This document shows positions 12,200 through 23,454 of a DNA stretch of 64,000 nt, piece by piece. Numbering within the stretch: the first letter of the stretch is position 1; every line of letters starts with the position of its first letter. Source of the stretch: Benincasa hispida (Eukaryota > Streptophyta > Magnoliopsida > Cucurbitales > Cucurbitaceae). A program made the translations under genes and the position numbers. Below the pieces are notes generated by a model that saw nothing but the letters and a program-made list of their open reading frames with translations, was not told where the DNA came from and did no database searches. Location of the stretch: positions 44,899,734 through 44,963,733 of the forward strand of contig NC_052353.1 in the NCBI RefSeq assembly GCF_009727055.1, in the 5' to 3' direction.

Positions 12200-14247
12200 T
12201 GAAGAAAATCAAACATGAGGATTTCCATGAGCAGTGGAAGGGATCATTCCAAATTCCATTCGAATTGAACACTAACAATTACAGTCTAACCGGAAACTAA
12301 TAAGCATTGCACAACTAGAAATTACAACATGCTAAACGATGATACAAGGGATAGAGGATGCATACCTTTGAAGAACCATTCTTCACGAATCCATCGATCA
12401 ATCTCCAAGCATCCAAGAACAACACACTCAAACACAATGACCAATACAAACAACGAACACGAACACAACGAACACAGCCTCCACGAACAATTCGAGTCGT
12501 ACTCAATCCACGAACTGAGTGAGGACACCACCACATACCTTGGTATTCTCGGTGTGAGAATCCAGGAGTTGTGGGCTCTGTATGATCTTAGCTTGAGGAA
12601 GAGACTGGAGGACTATGATCTAGTAGACGATCGAGCAAGTGGGAGATAAGATGTTGGTCTATTGAATAGACGAAATGGTCGATTGTTTAGTAAACGACAG
12701 TCTATCGTATAGACTTGTTGTTGGACTGTTTAGCTACGATCAACTGAATGACTATCATATAGTCAAAGCTGCACGATCATCTAGTCTCTGTCAGCTATTG
12801 CTTAGTGAAACTCTTTCACTTGATAGCTTATCACCTTGAGTTATTTCTGAATGAAGTAACTTCTAATTTTAGGAAAACAAATTTCTTTTTATCTCACGGT
12901 TACCATAAAACCACCAATAACCTCCCACTCAATCGGTTACTGGAGAAAAATAAATTAATTATCATATAATTAAATATTATAAATAAATATGATAACCAAC
13001 TTACCATATTATATTTATAACCTATAGTTTTAATATTTGATCTCATGAAACATACAAACCACAGTTCTTTTTCTATTTCATGGTACTTAATGTAAATCAT
13101 ATTTACATTAATTCTCCACTCGATGTATCTTATACATCACACAAATTATATCATATATAACTGAATTTCCTCTTCTTAATTTGAACACTTCAAATCAACC
13201 CCAAGAACTGATTCTCAACTTGAATCCATTGAGCCCAAGGGGACCTTATGAACTTGTAGCTTGAAACTCCAACGATACATGAATAGCTGACTAAACTCTT
13301 TAGTCATGAGATCCACCATCCGTTAACAATCAAAAACTCCACTAAAAATCGATAGTGGCACTCTTCTCACTACACATATATTTTTATGTTCATATTAACC
13401 AATCAACAGTACGATAACCCTTCACAGATCACTCGTAAGTATAGTTGGGCCAATTTACCGTTTTGCCTCTATAGTTACATCTAACTTCTTAAGTACCATT
13501 GATTCCTCTAATGAACAATAAGTCATAGTCCTACTATGACTGGGTCCTCTCTTTCAAAGAGAGGGTGTGGTCACTTTGTTCAAGACTCAGAATCAACCCT
13601 TAAAGGAGCCATCTATCTACTTACCCTACTTTAAGGAAGGAGTGAATTCCTTCTTGTGTAACTGAGTTCCTAGCTCCCCAATCGGACAAATCCCCAAAAA
13701 GATAAGCTTGTTGAGTTGGCAATCTGGCCACTCTCACCCATACTAATCAAAGGACCGCCTTCATAGGTAGGAGTTCCCAAAACACTCAAGATTAAGGTTA
13801 TGTCACCTGTAGTCGTTTTAATGAGATGTAAGTCTCAATTATCAACGACATTCTATAAAGAGATGAATCATCTCGTGATACGATCTTATACAAACTCTTT
13901 CTATAGGACACCCCCGCTTGCATGTCTCCACATGAATGGTTAGAATCAGACCATCTGTAACAGTTTACAACACTTGTAAACATCAATAAAGCGGGTCGTA
14001 TCCTTAGTGTCACCAGGATAAGGTATCCCTCCTTTATCCTTATACTACAAACCTTTTAGGTTATTACTTAAGCATGATCCACTTGTATATCTCATATACA
14101 TGCATAAGTTTACATACAATAACTACAAATATTTGTTGATTGGATATGAGTAAATGTAAATAAAATAACTCTTATTTCATTCATAACAATGTGTACAAAG
14201 TTTACAAACTATGAGACTCCGGGAGAATTAGGACACCAATCCCAGCA
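12200..14247 (-). repeat. 5' LTR of element B
   Basis: Full LTR of about 2,048 bp. On the minus strand it starts TGCTGGGATTGGTGTCC (14,247 leftwards), where TGTTGGG is expected, and ends TCTTCA at 12,200. The order of internal blocks follows the LTRs of C and D in inverse orientation. Confidence 0.8.
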
Positions 14248-15702
14248 CCTTCAACCTCTAGTTCTAAAACAATCCAGAAAAAGAAATGAGGGAAGGGGAA
14301 GGCTTTTGCCGCTGGGAAAGGCAAGGGCAAAGCTAACGCTGACAAGAAAACATGCTTCCACTGTAATGTGTATAGTCACTGGAAACACAATTCTCCCAAG
14401 TACCTTATTGAGAAGAAAGAGAAAGAAGGTAAACATGATTTACTTGTCTTGGGAACTTGTATAGTGGAAAATGACCATGATGCCTGGATACTAGATTCAT
14501 CAACCACTAATCACATTTATTCTTATTTATAAGGAATTAGTTCCTTCCAGCAACTTGAAGAGGATGATATGACACTCAAGGTTGGAACAGGAGATGCCAT
14601 TTTATCTCGTGCAATGGAAGCTGCTAAGTTATTTATTGGAAGTGGCTTTTTGTTTTTAGAAAACTTATACATTGTTCCCAAAATGAGGAGGAACCTTGTT
14701 TCTATTTTCTATTTAATTGAATAATAATACTCTATTTCTTTTAATTCAAATGAAGCGTTCATTATAAAAAATAGTGTGACTATTTGTTTAGCTAAACTAG
14801 AAAACAACTTATATGTGTTAAGACCAACTGAATCAAAAGCACTTTTGAATCATGAGATGTTTAAAACTGCTAATACTCAAACAAAAAGGCGAAGAATTTC
14901 TGTAAGTAACAATGATATGTATCTTTGACATTTGAGATTAGGTCACATAAATATCGATAGGATCGGAAGATCGGTAAATAATAGACTTTTAAGCAAGTTA
15001 GAAGATGATTCATTACCTCCATGTGAACCCTATCCTAAAGAAAAAATGACTAAAAGCCCTTTTAGTGAAAAAGGTTATAGAGCCAAAGAACCCTTAGAGC
15101 TCATACATTTGGATCTTCATGGTCTAATGAATGTAAAGGCTAGAGAAGGGTACGAATACTTCATCTCTTTCATAGATGTTTATTCAATGTATGGTTACTT
15201 ATGCATAATGGAACATAAGTCTAAAGCCTTTGAAGAGTTCAAAGAGTATAAGGCTGAAGTTGAAAACCTATTAGGTAAAACAATTAAAATATTTTCATTT
15301 GATTGGGTGGAGAGTACAGAGATTTAGAATTCCATGACTATATCATAGAACATGGAGAACATGGAATTCAATCTCAAATCTTAGCACCTAGTACACCTCA
15401 GTAGAATTGTATATCAGAAAGGAGAAATAGAACCTTATTAGATGTGGATCGTTCTATGATGAGTTTTGCTCAATTGCCTAACTCGTTTTAAGGGTATGCA
15501 GTAAAGACTGCAATTCATATCTTGAATAATGTTCCCTCAAAGAATGTTTTGAAAAGACCTTTTGAGTTATAGAGGGGGCATAAACCAAGTTTACGTTACT
15601 TTAGAATCTGGGGTTGTCCTGTACATGTGTTAGTGACAAATCCTAAGAAGTTGGAATCTCGTTCAAGATTATGAAAATTTTTTTGTTACCCTAAGGAAAC
15701 AG
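14248..15702 (+). pseudogene. Element A gag end, protease and integrase (broken)
   Basis: Gag resumes after element B. A lysine-rich linker leads to a zinc knuckle (CFHCNVYSHWKHNSPKYL, where the last Cys of CX2CX4HX4C is replaced) near 14,350-14,405. Next comes the protease core (DAWILDSSTTNHI near 14,480-14,515, DSS in place of DSG/DTG). GAG-pre-integrase and integrase follow, with the open piece 14,932-15,327 carrying RLGHINIDRI and LIHLDLHG. The Cys pair of the HHCC finger is damaged (CEPY), and the second catalytic Asp region is lost near 15,300. The frame stops at 15,702, where element C is inserted. Confidence 0.8.
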
Positions 15703-17445
15703 TATTGGATTTTATGTCCTAAAATTCATGATTTGTAAACAATGGTACTTATTTTGAAAATTCAATAAGGTATTATTGAATAGATGTTTTTCTTATTAGA
15801 AATCCAATAAACTTAAAAGTCCCTTGACTATTAGATGAGCACTTGGACTTTATGTGGAGATATAAAAGTGGATCAAGTTTAAATAAATAGTCAAAATGAT
15901 CTATAGTATATGAATAAGGTTGGGTGCCTTATTCTGGCAATACTAATGAATACGGCCTGCTCTGTAGTTGCTACAAAGAGTTGTAAAGTGCTACAAACGA
16001 AGTTATCCTAATTCGTTCATATTGGGACATGAGGAGTTGGGGTGTTCTTGTGCAAAAGGGTTTGTACAAGATCGGACCACGAAATTAGTCACTCTTACTT
16101 TATAACGTTGTTTACTATTTAAGACTAACTATTTCAAAGCGATGACCTAGGTAACTTGGCTTTAATTCGGAGCTAACTATGAAATCCTATTTATTTGAGA
16201 TTATCCTTAGATTTGCATAGGTAAAGGTTGGCTCAACAACTTCGACTCAATAACCTCCCATTTCAGGGGTAAGACCGGATATATAGCTGGGGACATAGGG
16301 TATAAGATGGATTTCACTTCTACATGCTGTTAGGGATAGTAAAGAGGTTGTTCTCTTAAGTGCTGATTTTGGGTCTTGAACAAGGGGTCCTGCCCTCTCA
16401 TTGGCCTGAGAAAGACTCAGTTTGTTGATTGGATCCCAAAACAATTATTTATTAGGGGATCAGTGGGGACTTAAGGAATAAAAAGTAATTTCGGGGATAA
16501 AATAGAGATTCGACCCATCTGTTATTACGAACAACCTGTGAAGGATTAACTAACTAATGATGGTTATATCGAGTGGACATAATATATTTATAGTCAGGGG
16601 AGTTCAACTATGGGCTTTAGTGGAGTAACCCATTAGTTAACAAATGGGGGTTAGTTCGGTCTAATGAGTTTAGCCGATTAATCTCGGATCATTGGAGCCC
16701 ATGATCTGTAGATCCACGAGGTCTCCCTACTAGCTTGGAAATGGATTAGCTTTAGCGTAGAGTGATAAGTTAGTTTGAAACGTTCAAATTAAAATTAAAC
16801 AGAACTGGAGAATTAATATCTAAATATGATTTAAATATATGAAGATGGAAATATGTAAAATTAATTTAATATTGGATATTAAATTAATTAGAATTATTTA
16901 AAATTTTAAAATAATTATTTATTAATTTTATTAGAAAATTAATTTATGAAATTAATTTGTAAAAATAATAATTTTTTATTTTTTGAATCAAATGTGATTT
17001 TAAAATCAAATTTAGATTTTGGAAATAGAAATATACACAAATGGAACCATTCTCCTTGCATGATACTCTACATTATATTGAAGAGATTGGAGTTAATTTG
17101 AGGTAAGACAATCATATGAATTTTTCTGAAAAATTCAGTTGAAGAAGAAGTTCTTCATTGGATTGTTTCTCTGAGTATTCTCCAAATTCCCTTGATTCTA
17201 ACTTATTTGGAGTCCCACAACTCAATCTAGAGTACGAAGAGAATAGTAGGAAAGATCTTATAGTGGCCTGCACAAAAATTTGGAGAGATTTGCAGCTTGA
17301 AATCGAGATTTCAAGAGTTCTTCAAAGGCATGAATTGAAACCCATTTACATTCGACTATAGCATGCTTTTGTTTCTGCCAAAATTAATGAATTAGTGTGC
17401 TTATCGATCCTTGTTGCTTCTGCTGTGTGGTGATACAGTCCAACA
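15703..17445 (+). repeat. 5' LTR of element C
   Basis: Starts TATTGG (mutated TGTTGG) and ends CCAACA before the primer site. Its blocks run in the same order as the 3' LTR at 21,499-23,454, with enough substitutions to indicate an old insertion. The open frame at 17,158-17,361 is chance. Confidence 0.85.
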
Positions 17446-17448
17446 ATT

Positions 17449-17460
17449 GATATCAGAGCA
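17449..17460 (+). other. Primer binding site of element C
   Basis: TGATATCAGAGC, one mismatch from the tRNA-iMet site TGGTATCAGAGC, three bases after the LTR. Confidence 0.75.
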
Positions 17461-17744
17461 TCAAATAAGCATTCAATTCGGTTTAATTTTGGTCTAGTTG
17501 GTGTTTTATATGAGTTATATGAAACTGCTGTTTTCTGAGTTTTGGCTTTTATTTTCTCTTTGATTTCTCAATTAAATTTGTAATTAACTCTTGCTTGATG
17601 AGCTTTTATGTGTTCCCAAGATTCTGTAATTTATTTGGAGTCATTAGAGTTCAAATTAAGCTGTAAATTGAATAAACAAGTGAAAAGGCCGAGTTGTAGA
17701 TTCCAGTTTTTCAGCCTCTGTTCATATCGTCGTTGAGGTTCATT

Positions 17745-18325
17745 ACTATACGATCGTTTAGCTTCAGGCATTAGACGATGTGAAGAAAAACTAGACGATC
17801 GTTTAGCTTCGAGCATCGAGTTTTGAAGGTGTTGTGCGTTAGATGATCGTGTACCCCCGGGAGCTAAACGATGCGTTGAATTACTATACGATGGCACTAC
17901 ACAATCGTGTAGATTCGCGTGGGATCTAAACGATGCGTTGAAGGGCTATGCGATAGCATTACACGATCGTTTACCTTTGTGGGGCAGTTAATCGATGCGT
18001 CGAGGTGCTATGCGATAGCACTACACGATCATTTACTTTTGCACGCGTGCTAAACGATTAAGATGAAATGCTAGACGATGGCGCTAAGCGATCGTGTAGT
18101 ATTTTTCTAGTGCTAGACGATGGAGCTATCCGATAGTGTTGGACACTAAGCGATCTTTTCGCGTTTTCCGATACTAGACGATGGCACTATGCAATAGTAG
18201 GCAGACACTACATGATCGTGTAGCTAGGTCAGGCATTATGCGTTGGCTGCTACACGATCAGGCAAACACTAAACGATCAGGCAAACGCATGACGATGGTC
18301 GTCATTGCTAAACGATCAGCCTTGG
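17745..18325 (+). repeat. Palindrome array in the leader of element C
   Basis: About 25 degenerate copies of a short word related to CTAAACGATCGTTTAG, half or whole, spaced roughly 20-25 bases apart. Examples are ACGATCGTTTAGC (17,749 and 17,796), CACGATCGTTTAC, AACGATGCG and AGACGATGG. The core CGATCG is self-complementary. The unit is too irregular for a satellite. The same words occur in element B's leader and LTR. No protein is encoded. Confidence 0.7.
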
Positions 18326-19967
18326 CAAGATTTTGAGCATGGAGCGAGAGCTGCCGGTTCGGCTGGTTCTCTTGAGGTTTGGTCTGGTTCAGCCTCAAAT
18401 TTTTTTTGGCTAGTCCGATTCAAGTGGTTTGGAGTGGTTCAGATGGTTTTAAAGCTAGTTTTTTAATAATTAGACTTTTTCTTGCTTTTTTTTTTTGCCA
18501 AAACTAAAACCATATCAGTCTGTGTTTAATTATTTATGCATTTGATGTATGTTATAATTAAATAAATCTTGAATGTGAATATAGTATGCCATGTAGATTT
18601 AAAATCCCATCGTAGGAAGCATGCAACATGCATTGAAAGTATGTTATAATTTGTTATAATATATAGTATGCATGTTAGGGTTTCTTGTATTTAATATAAT
18701 GATTATATTAAATATTGAATGCCTTTATGCATGTTGTGGACGTTTAGTATGTCTAAAATTTTATAAGCTGTTATAAAATTAGGTTAGACATTTAAAATCC
18801 ATAACAAAGAATAACTGCATGCTCACATAGGTTAACCACTTGTTTTAATAGTTAAAATAGGTTGTTAAACTTGAAAAACTCGGGTTACAAACTCAACTGG
18901 TAAATAATCCTGTCAAAGGCTGGGGTTATTTAAGCTGACGGTCTACGAAACACCTCATACCTAGGAATTATGGCCAAATTATTGAGCGTTGGTAATCGAT
19001 TTTATGAGTTTACGTGAACGATGTGAGGTAATAAAACGGTATATCACCTAGATATCATAGGTTTAAGTCCATTTATAAGTGTTATACTTCGATAAACCAC
19101 ATAAACTTAGGGTTGTTTTTATTAGCCGAGAAAGAACCTGAGTATAAATTTACCCAAAATATGAAACTTCAGTGGGAGATTAATAACATATACGATACGT
19201 TATTTTTAGTTCTTACGTTCCAAAGAGTTCACAATTTAGATTTAAGCGATACTTCGTGTCATCCTGGAATGACCTCCATGTAAAGTATTTTTTAGCTTAA
19301 ATTTAGGTTTTGGTGAATAAGAGGAATTTGTTCGAATATAAATCAAGTGTACGATTTTAACTTCCATGTCTTCAGATAATTCACACCGTGAGATTCATAT
19401 GACACTTTGTGTCACCCTGGAAGTGACCTCCATTCGGAAAGTGGATGTATGAGTCAATACCAAGGTGAACAGGAGAAGTAGTTCATAGTAAGTAGGCGAA
19501 GGAAATGTGTCAACATATCCTGCGGTCTCTTTCGTTAGTTTGGACCGTGAGATTCCTATGTCTGCTGGTTAGCTTTAAGCGGCCTTTTGCTAGTTGTTTA
19601 ACGATGGCTATCCCCACAGAGGGTTGTAGTATAGGATTGGGAACAACTCAAGCTCCAGAGATGGATAAGATTTCTTAGGTCCATTCCCAACCTTGACTCT
19701 CCACTATGGTAGCATAGTTGGGGCCAACCTCTAACATCTAAAAACGGAGGGTTACACTTACAGAATTATTAAATGTTAATAATTTCTGACCAAAAGCGGT
19801 ACCTAAATGACTATCGAAATATGAGTTAATCTGGAGATAGTATTTAGTCAAGAATGTCTTGTTGTTGTATCGTTTCAAAAGAATAATCTTAGGTACATGA
19901 TTAAAATTTCTAAAACCTAATTGGATTTAAAAACAATTCACTTATAGAATTTGTTTATAATTTTAGA
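18326..19967 (+). other. Remaining leader of element C (non-coding)
   Basis: AT-rich leader, collinear with the leader of A around 8,230-9,210 (shared TATTTAAGCTGACGG block and repeated GTGAGATTC phrases). No open frame of interest. Confidence 0.55.
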
Positions 19968-20832
19968 ATGACGAGTTCAATAACATAATTGTTGGCATTA
20001 GATAAAATTGATTAGGGATAATTATGTGACCTGGAAATCAAAAATTAAATACGATACTTGTGATAGACGATTTGCGATTTTTCTTAACAGAGGATTGTCT
20101 TCAAGTTCTGAGCTCTAATACAACCCGAACTATTCGGGATGCATATGACGATAGGTCAGAATAAATGATAAAGCTCGTGACTATATCCTCGCCAGCTTAT
20201 TTGATGTTTTGATGAAGAAACATGAGGATATGAGTACTACCAAAGAGATTATGGAATCTCTACGAGGGATGTTTAGACAACCATCCTTCACCCTGAGGCA
20301 TGATACCATTAAATACGTTTATACCAGTCGCATAAAAGAGGGGACCTCTGTTCATGAACATGTCCTGGACATGATGGTCCACTTTAATGTGACAGAAGTA
20401 AACGATGTTATTATGGATGAGAGAAATCAAATCGGTTTTATTCTAGAATCTCTTCTGAAGAGTTTTCCGCAATTCTGTATGAATGCATTGATAAATAAAA
20501 TTGAATACAGTTTGACTACTCTGTTGAATGAGCTACAGGCTTACCAGACTATGTTGAGAACTAAGGGTCTAGAATCAGAAGTAACCATTACTACTGTTGA
20601 GAAGATAGGAACGTCCTCCAAGCCTAATGTTGCCTCATCTTCAAAGAGTAAGAGTGTTCTTATGAAGAAGGGCAAAGGGAAAGGGAAGAAGAAACCTATT
20701 GGAAAGAAAGGCCAGGAGAACGCTACAAATAAAGGGAAGTGTTTCCACTGCAACGAAGAAGGGAACTGAAGGAGAAACTACCCTCAGTATCTTGTTGAGA
20801 AGATAGAAGAGAAAGATAAACAAGTAAACTAG
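19968..20832 (+). pseudogene. Element C gag (copia gag with zinc knuckle, broken 5' end)
   Basis: ATG at 19,968 begins MTSSIT and a stop follows at codon 7, with more stops up to about 20,200. From 20,209 a clean frame of 186 codons runs through the gag core (KEIMESLRGMFRQPSFTLRH, HVLDMMVHFNV, NKIEYSLTTLLNELQAYQTM). A lysine/glycine-rich tail and a zinc knuckle start CFHCNEEGN follow, then a stop where the knuckle His should follow, and the frame continues to 20,832. Gag packages element RNA into virus-like particles. It is the only coding part of C, and is much better preserved than the gag of A. Confidence 0.85.
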
Positions 20833-20913
20833 TTCCTGGGGACTGTTTTCTCAACTCAACCAGTGGGAGAAGTTGCTGTTTGATCTTACTGCTTTTTTGA
20901 TCTTGTAAAGAAC

Positions 20914-20971
<58 letters not shown>

Positions 20972-21498
20972 ATAAATGAAATGTTCATTTTCAAAAATAT
21001 GTTTGTTCTATCTCATAGCAACTTCTGTTAAGAATCAAATTGTTAAAAGCCATTTGCAAATATTCAGATATTTAAAACGACTATATCAGAATATAAAAGT
21101 TTAAAGATTTTGAGTTTTGATTTTAACAAAGAATTGTTTAAGACAGGTCAGACGCGTCTTACTCAAAGAGTTAAAGAGTACCGCAATGTAGTGGGAGGAA
21201 AGTGTGCTTCCTAGCCATCATTGAAAATAAGATGCAATCCCATATAGTTTAATTAAAAGCCTATTGTACACTACATGTTTACAATGATTCTCTCGGCTAA
21301 AGGTTTTGAGAATCAACCTAGTGAGACTAGAAATACCAATTAATAATCTAGGGCAAGTGGAAGAAATATAAGGTATGGGATACCGAATGGTAAACCATGG
21401 GTATGAGATGCCCTAGTATTTCTCAATAAAACTCAGAAACTCAGTCTTATATATGTGATATATAAGTTACCATTGGAGTTTTAGTCCAAGTGGGAGTT
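20833..21498 (+). other. 3' non-coding part of element C with purine tract
   Basis: Replaces the whole pol region. It holds a TA microsatellite (20,918-20,970), then AT-rich DNA ending with TCCAAGTGGGAGTT (21,485-21,498), the polypurine tract directly before TGTTGGG of the 3' LTR. Confidence 0.7.
20918..20970. repeat. (TA)n microsatellite
   Basis: About 26 uninterrupted TA units inside element C, just downstream of gag. Expected to be length-variable. Confidence 0.95.
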
Positions 21499-23454
21499 TG
21501 TTGGGTTTTTATGTCTTAAAACTCGTGGTTTATAAACAATGGAACTTTATCTGAAAATTCAAAGTGTTATTGAATAGATGTTTTGCATATTAAAAATCCA
21601 ATAAACTTAAAAGTCCTTTGACTATTAGATGAGTACTTGAACTTTATATGGAGACATAAAGCGGATCAGGTTCGAATAAATAGTCAAAATGATCTATAGT
21701 ATATGAATAAGATTAGGTGCCTTATTCTTGTAACACTAATGGATGCGGCATGCCCTGTAATTGTTACAAAAAGTTGTAAAGTGCTACAACGAAGTGATCC
21801 TAAATCGTCATGTTGGGACATGAAGAGTGGGGGTGTCCTTGTGCAAAAGGGTTTGTACAAGATCGGACCACGAAATCAGTCACTCTTACTTTATAACGTT
21901 ATTTATAGTTTAAGACTGACTATTTCAAAGCGATGGCCTAGGTAATTTGACTTTAATCCTGAGCTAACTATGAACTCCTATTTATTTTTTATTATTCTTA
22001 GATTTTCATAGGTTAAGTTGGCTCAACATCGCCGACTCAATAACCTCCTATTTTAGGGGTAAGTCCGGATAGATAACTGAGGACATAGGATGCAAGATGG
22101 AATTCACTCCTACTTGTTGTTAGGTATAGTAGAGAGTTTGTTCCCTTAAGTGCTGATTTTGGGTCTTAAACAATGGGCCCCACCCTCTCATTGGCCCGAG
22201 AGGGACTCAGTATGTTGATTGGATCACAAAATAATTTTTCATTAGAGGATCAATGGGGACTTAAGGAACAAGAGGTAATTTTGGGGGTAAAACAGAGATT
22301 CGACCCAACCGTTATTACGAATAACCTGTGAAGGGTTGACTTACTAATCATGGTTATATCGAGTGGACATAATATATCTACAGTGAGGGGAGTTCAACTA
22401 CGAGCTTTAGTGGAGTGACCCATTAGTTAACGAATGGGGGTTAGTTTAGTCTAATTAGTTTAGCCGATTAATCTCGGATCGTTAGAGCCCATGATCTATA
22501 GGTCCACGAGGTCCCCCTATTAGCTCAAAAATTAATTAGCTCTAGAGTAGCATGATAAGTTAATTTGAAACGTTCAAATTAGAATTAAACGGAATTGGAG
22601 AATTAATATTTAAATATGGTTTAAATATATGAAGATGGAAACGTGTAAAATTAATTTCATATTAGATATTATATTAATTAGAATTATTTAGATTATTTAA
22701 ATAATTATTTATTAATTTTATTAGAAGATTAATTTATGAAATTAATTTGTAAAATTAATAAATTTTGATTTTAGAATCAAATGTGATTTTAAAATCAAAA
22801 TTGGTTTTTTNNNNNNNNNNNNNNNTAATTATTTATTAATTTTATTAGAAGATTAATTTATGAAATTAATTTGTAAAATTAATAAATTTTTTATTTTTGA
22901 ATTAAATGTGATTTTAAAATAACTTTTAGATTTTGGAAATAGAAAAATACAAAAATGGGAAAATGAGTTTTTCCATCTTCATCTTCAAGTAGCTCACACT
23001 AAACCCACCATCTTTAGCTTCAATTACTCCAAGCATGAGTTGCATCTCATGCAGTCATTCTCATTACATTATAGTCTGCAATATATTGAAGAGATGTGAG
23101 TGAATTTGAGGTAAAACAATTGTATGAATTTTTTTGAAAAATTCGGTTGAAGAAGGAGTTCTTCATTGGGTTATTGTTGTGAGTATTCTCCAAGTTCTCC
23201 TAATTCCAGCTTATTTTGAGTCCCACAACTCAATCTAGAGTACCAAGAGAATAGTGGAAAAATTCTTATAGTGGTCTACACAAAGATTTGGAGAGATTTG
23301 CAGCTTGAAATCGAGATTTCAAGAGCTCTTCAAAGGCATGAATTGAAACCCATTTATTTTTTTGTTATAGCATGCTTTCGTTTCTGTCAAAATTAATGAA
23401 TTAGAGTGCTTATCGATCCTCGTTGCTACCGCTACGTGATGATACAATCCAACA
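21499..23454 (+). repeat. 3' LTR of element C (contains an N gap)
   Basis: Starts TGTTGGG after the purine tract and ends CAACA. It is longer than the 5' LTR mainly because a segment of about 110 bases occurs on both sides of the N gap at 22,811-22,825, while the 5' LTR has it once. Confidence 0.85.
22811..22825. other. Assembly gap (15 N)
   Basis: Run of N. Sequence before the gap (about 22,695-22,800) repeats after it (22,826-22,925), so the two contig ends probably overlap. Confidence 0.95.

Larger units (their letters stand above)
9892..14247 (-). mobile_element. Element B: minus-strand copia derivative without gag or pol
   Basis: Flanked by a perfect 5-base duplication CCTTC (9,887-9,891 and 14,248-14,252). 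Read on the minus strand it has a 5' LTR (14,247 to 12,200), a primer site (12,197 to 12,186), about 1.5 kb of leader, and then joins the last 760 bases of the LTR. Gag, pol and most of the 3' LTR have been lost. The left end reads TAAAGAAAATC where the internal LTR copy reads TGAAGAAAATC, a G-to-A change in the terminal dinucleotide. Its LTR is a different subfamily from those of C and D but shares their blocks. Confidence 0.85.
15703..23454 (+). mobile_element. Element C: gag-only copia derivative with both LTRs
   Basis: 5' LTR 15,703-17,445, primer site 17,449-17,460, leader, gag 19,968-20,832, short 3' non-coding part, purine tract, and 3' LTR 21,499-23,454. There is no protease, integrase, RT or RNase H and no room for them, since gag and the 3' LTR are only 670 bases apart. 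It is therefore non-autonomous and must have used enzymes from a relative. The flanks AACAG (15,698-15,702) and AATGG (23,455-23,459) are a target duplication decayed by two transitions. The host frame (A pol) lines up when C and one copy are skipped. Confidence 0.85.

Noticed and set aside
17745..18325. CRISPR-like array of palindromic repeats
   Set aside because: Repeats are degenerate, irregularly spaced, have no spacers of constant size and lie in the leader of a plant retrotransposon.
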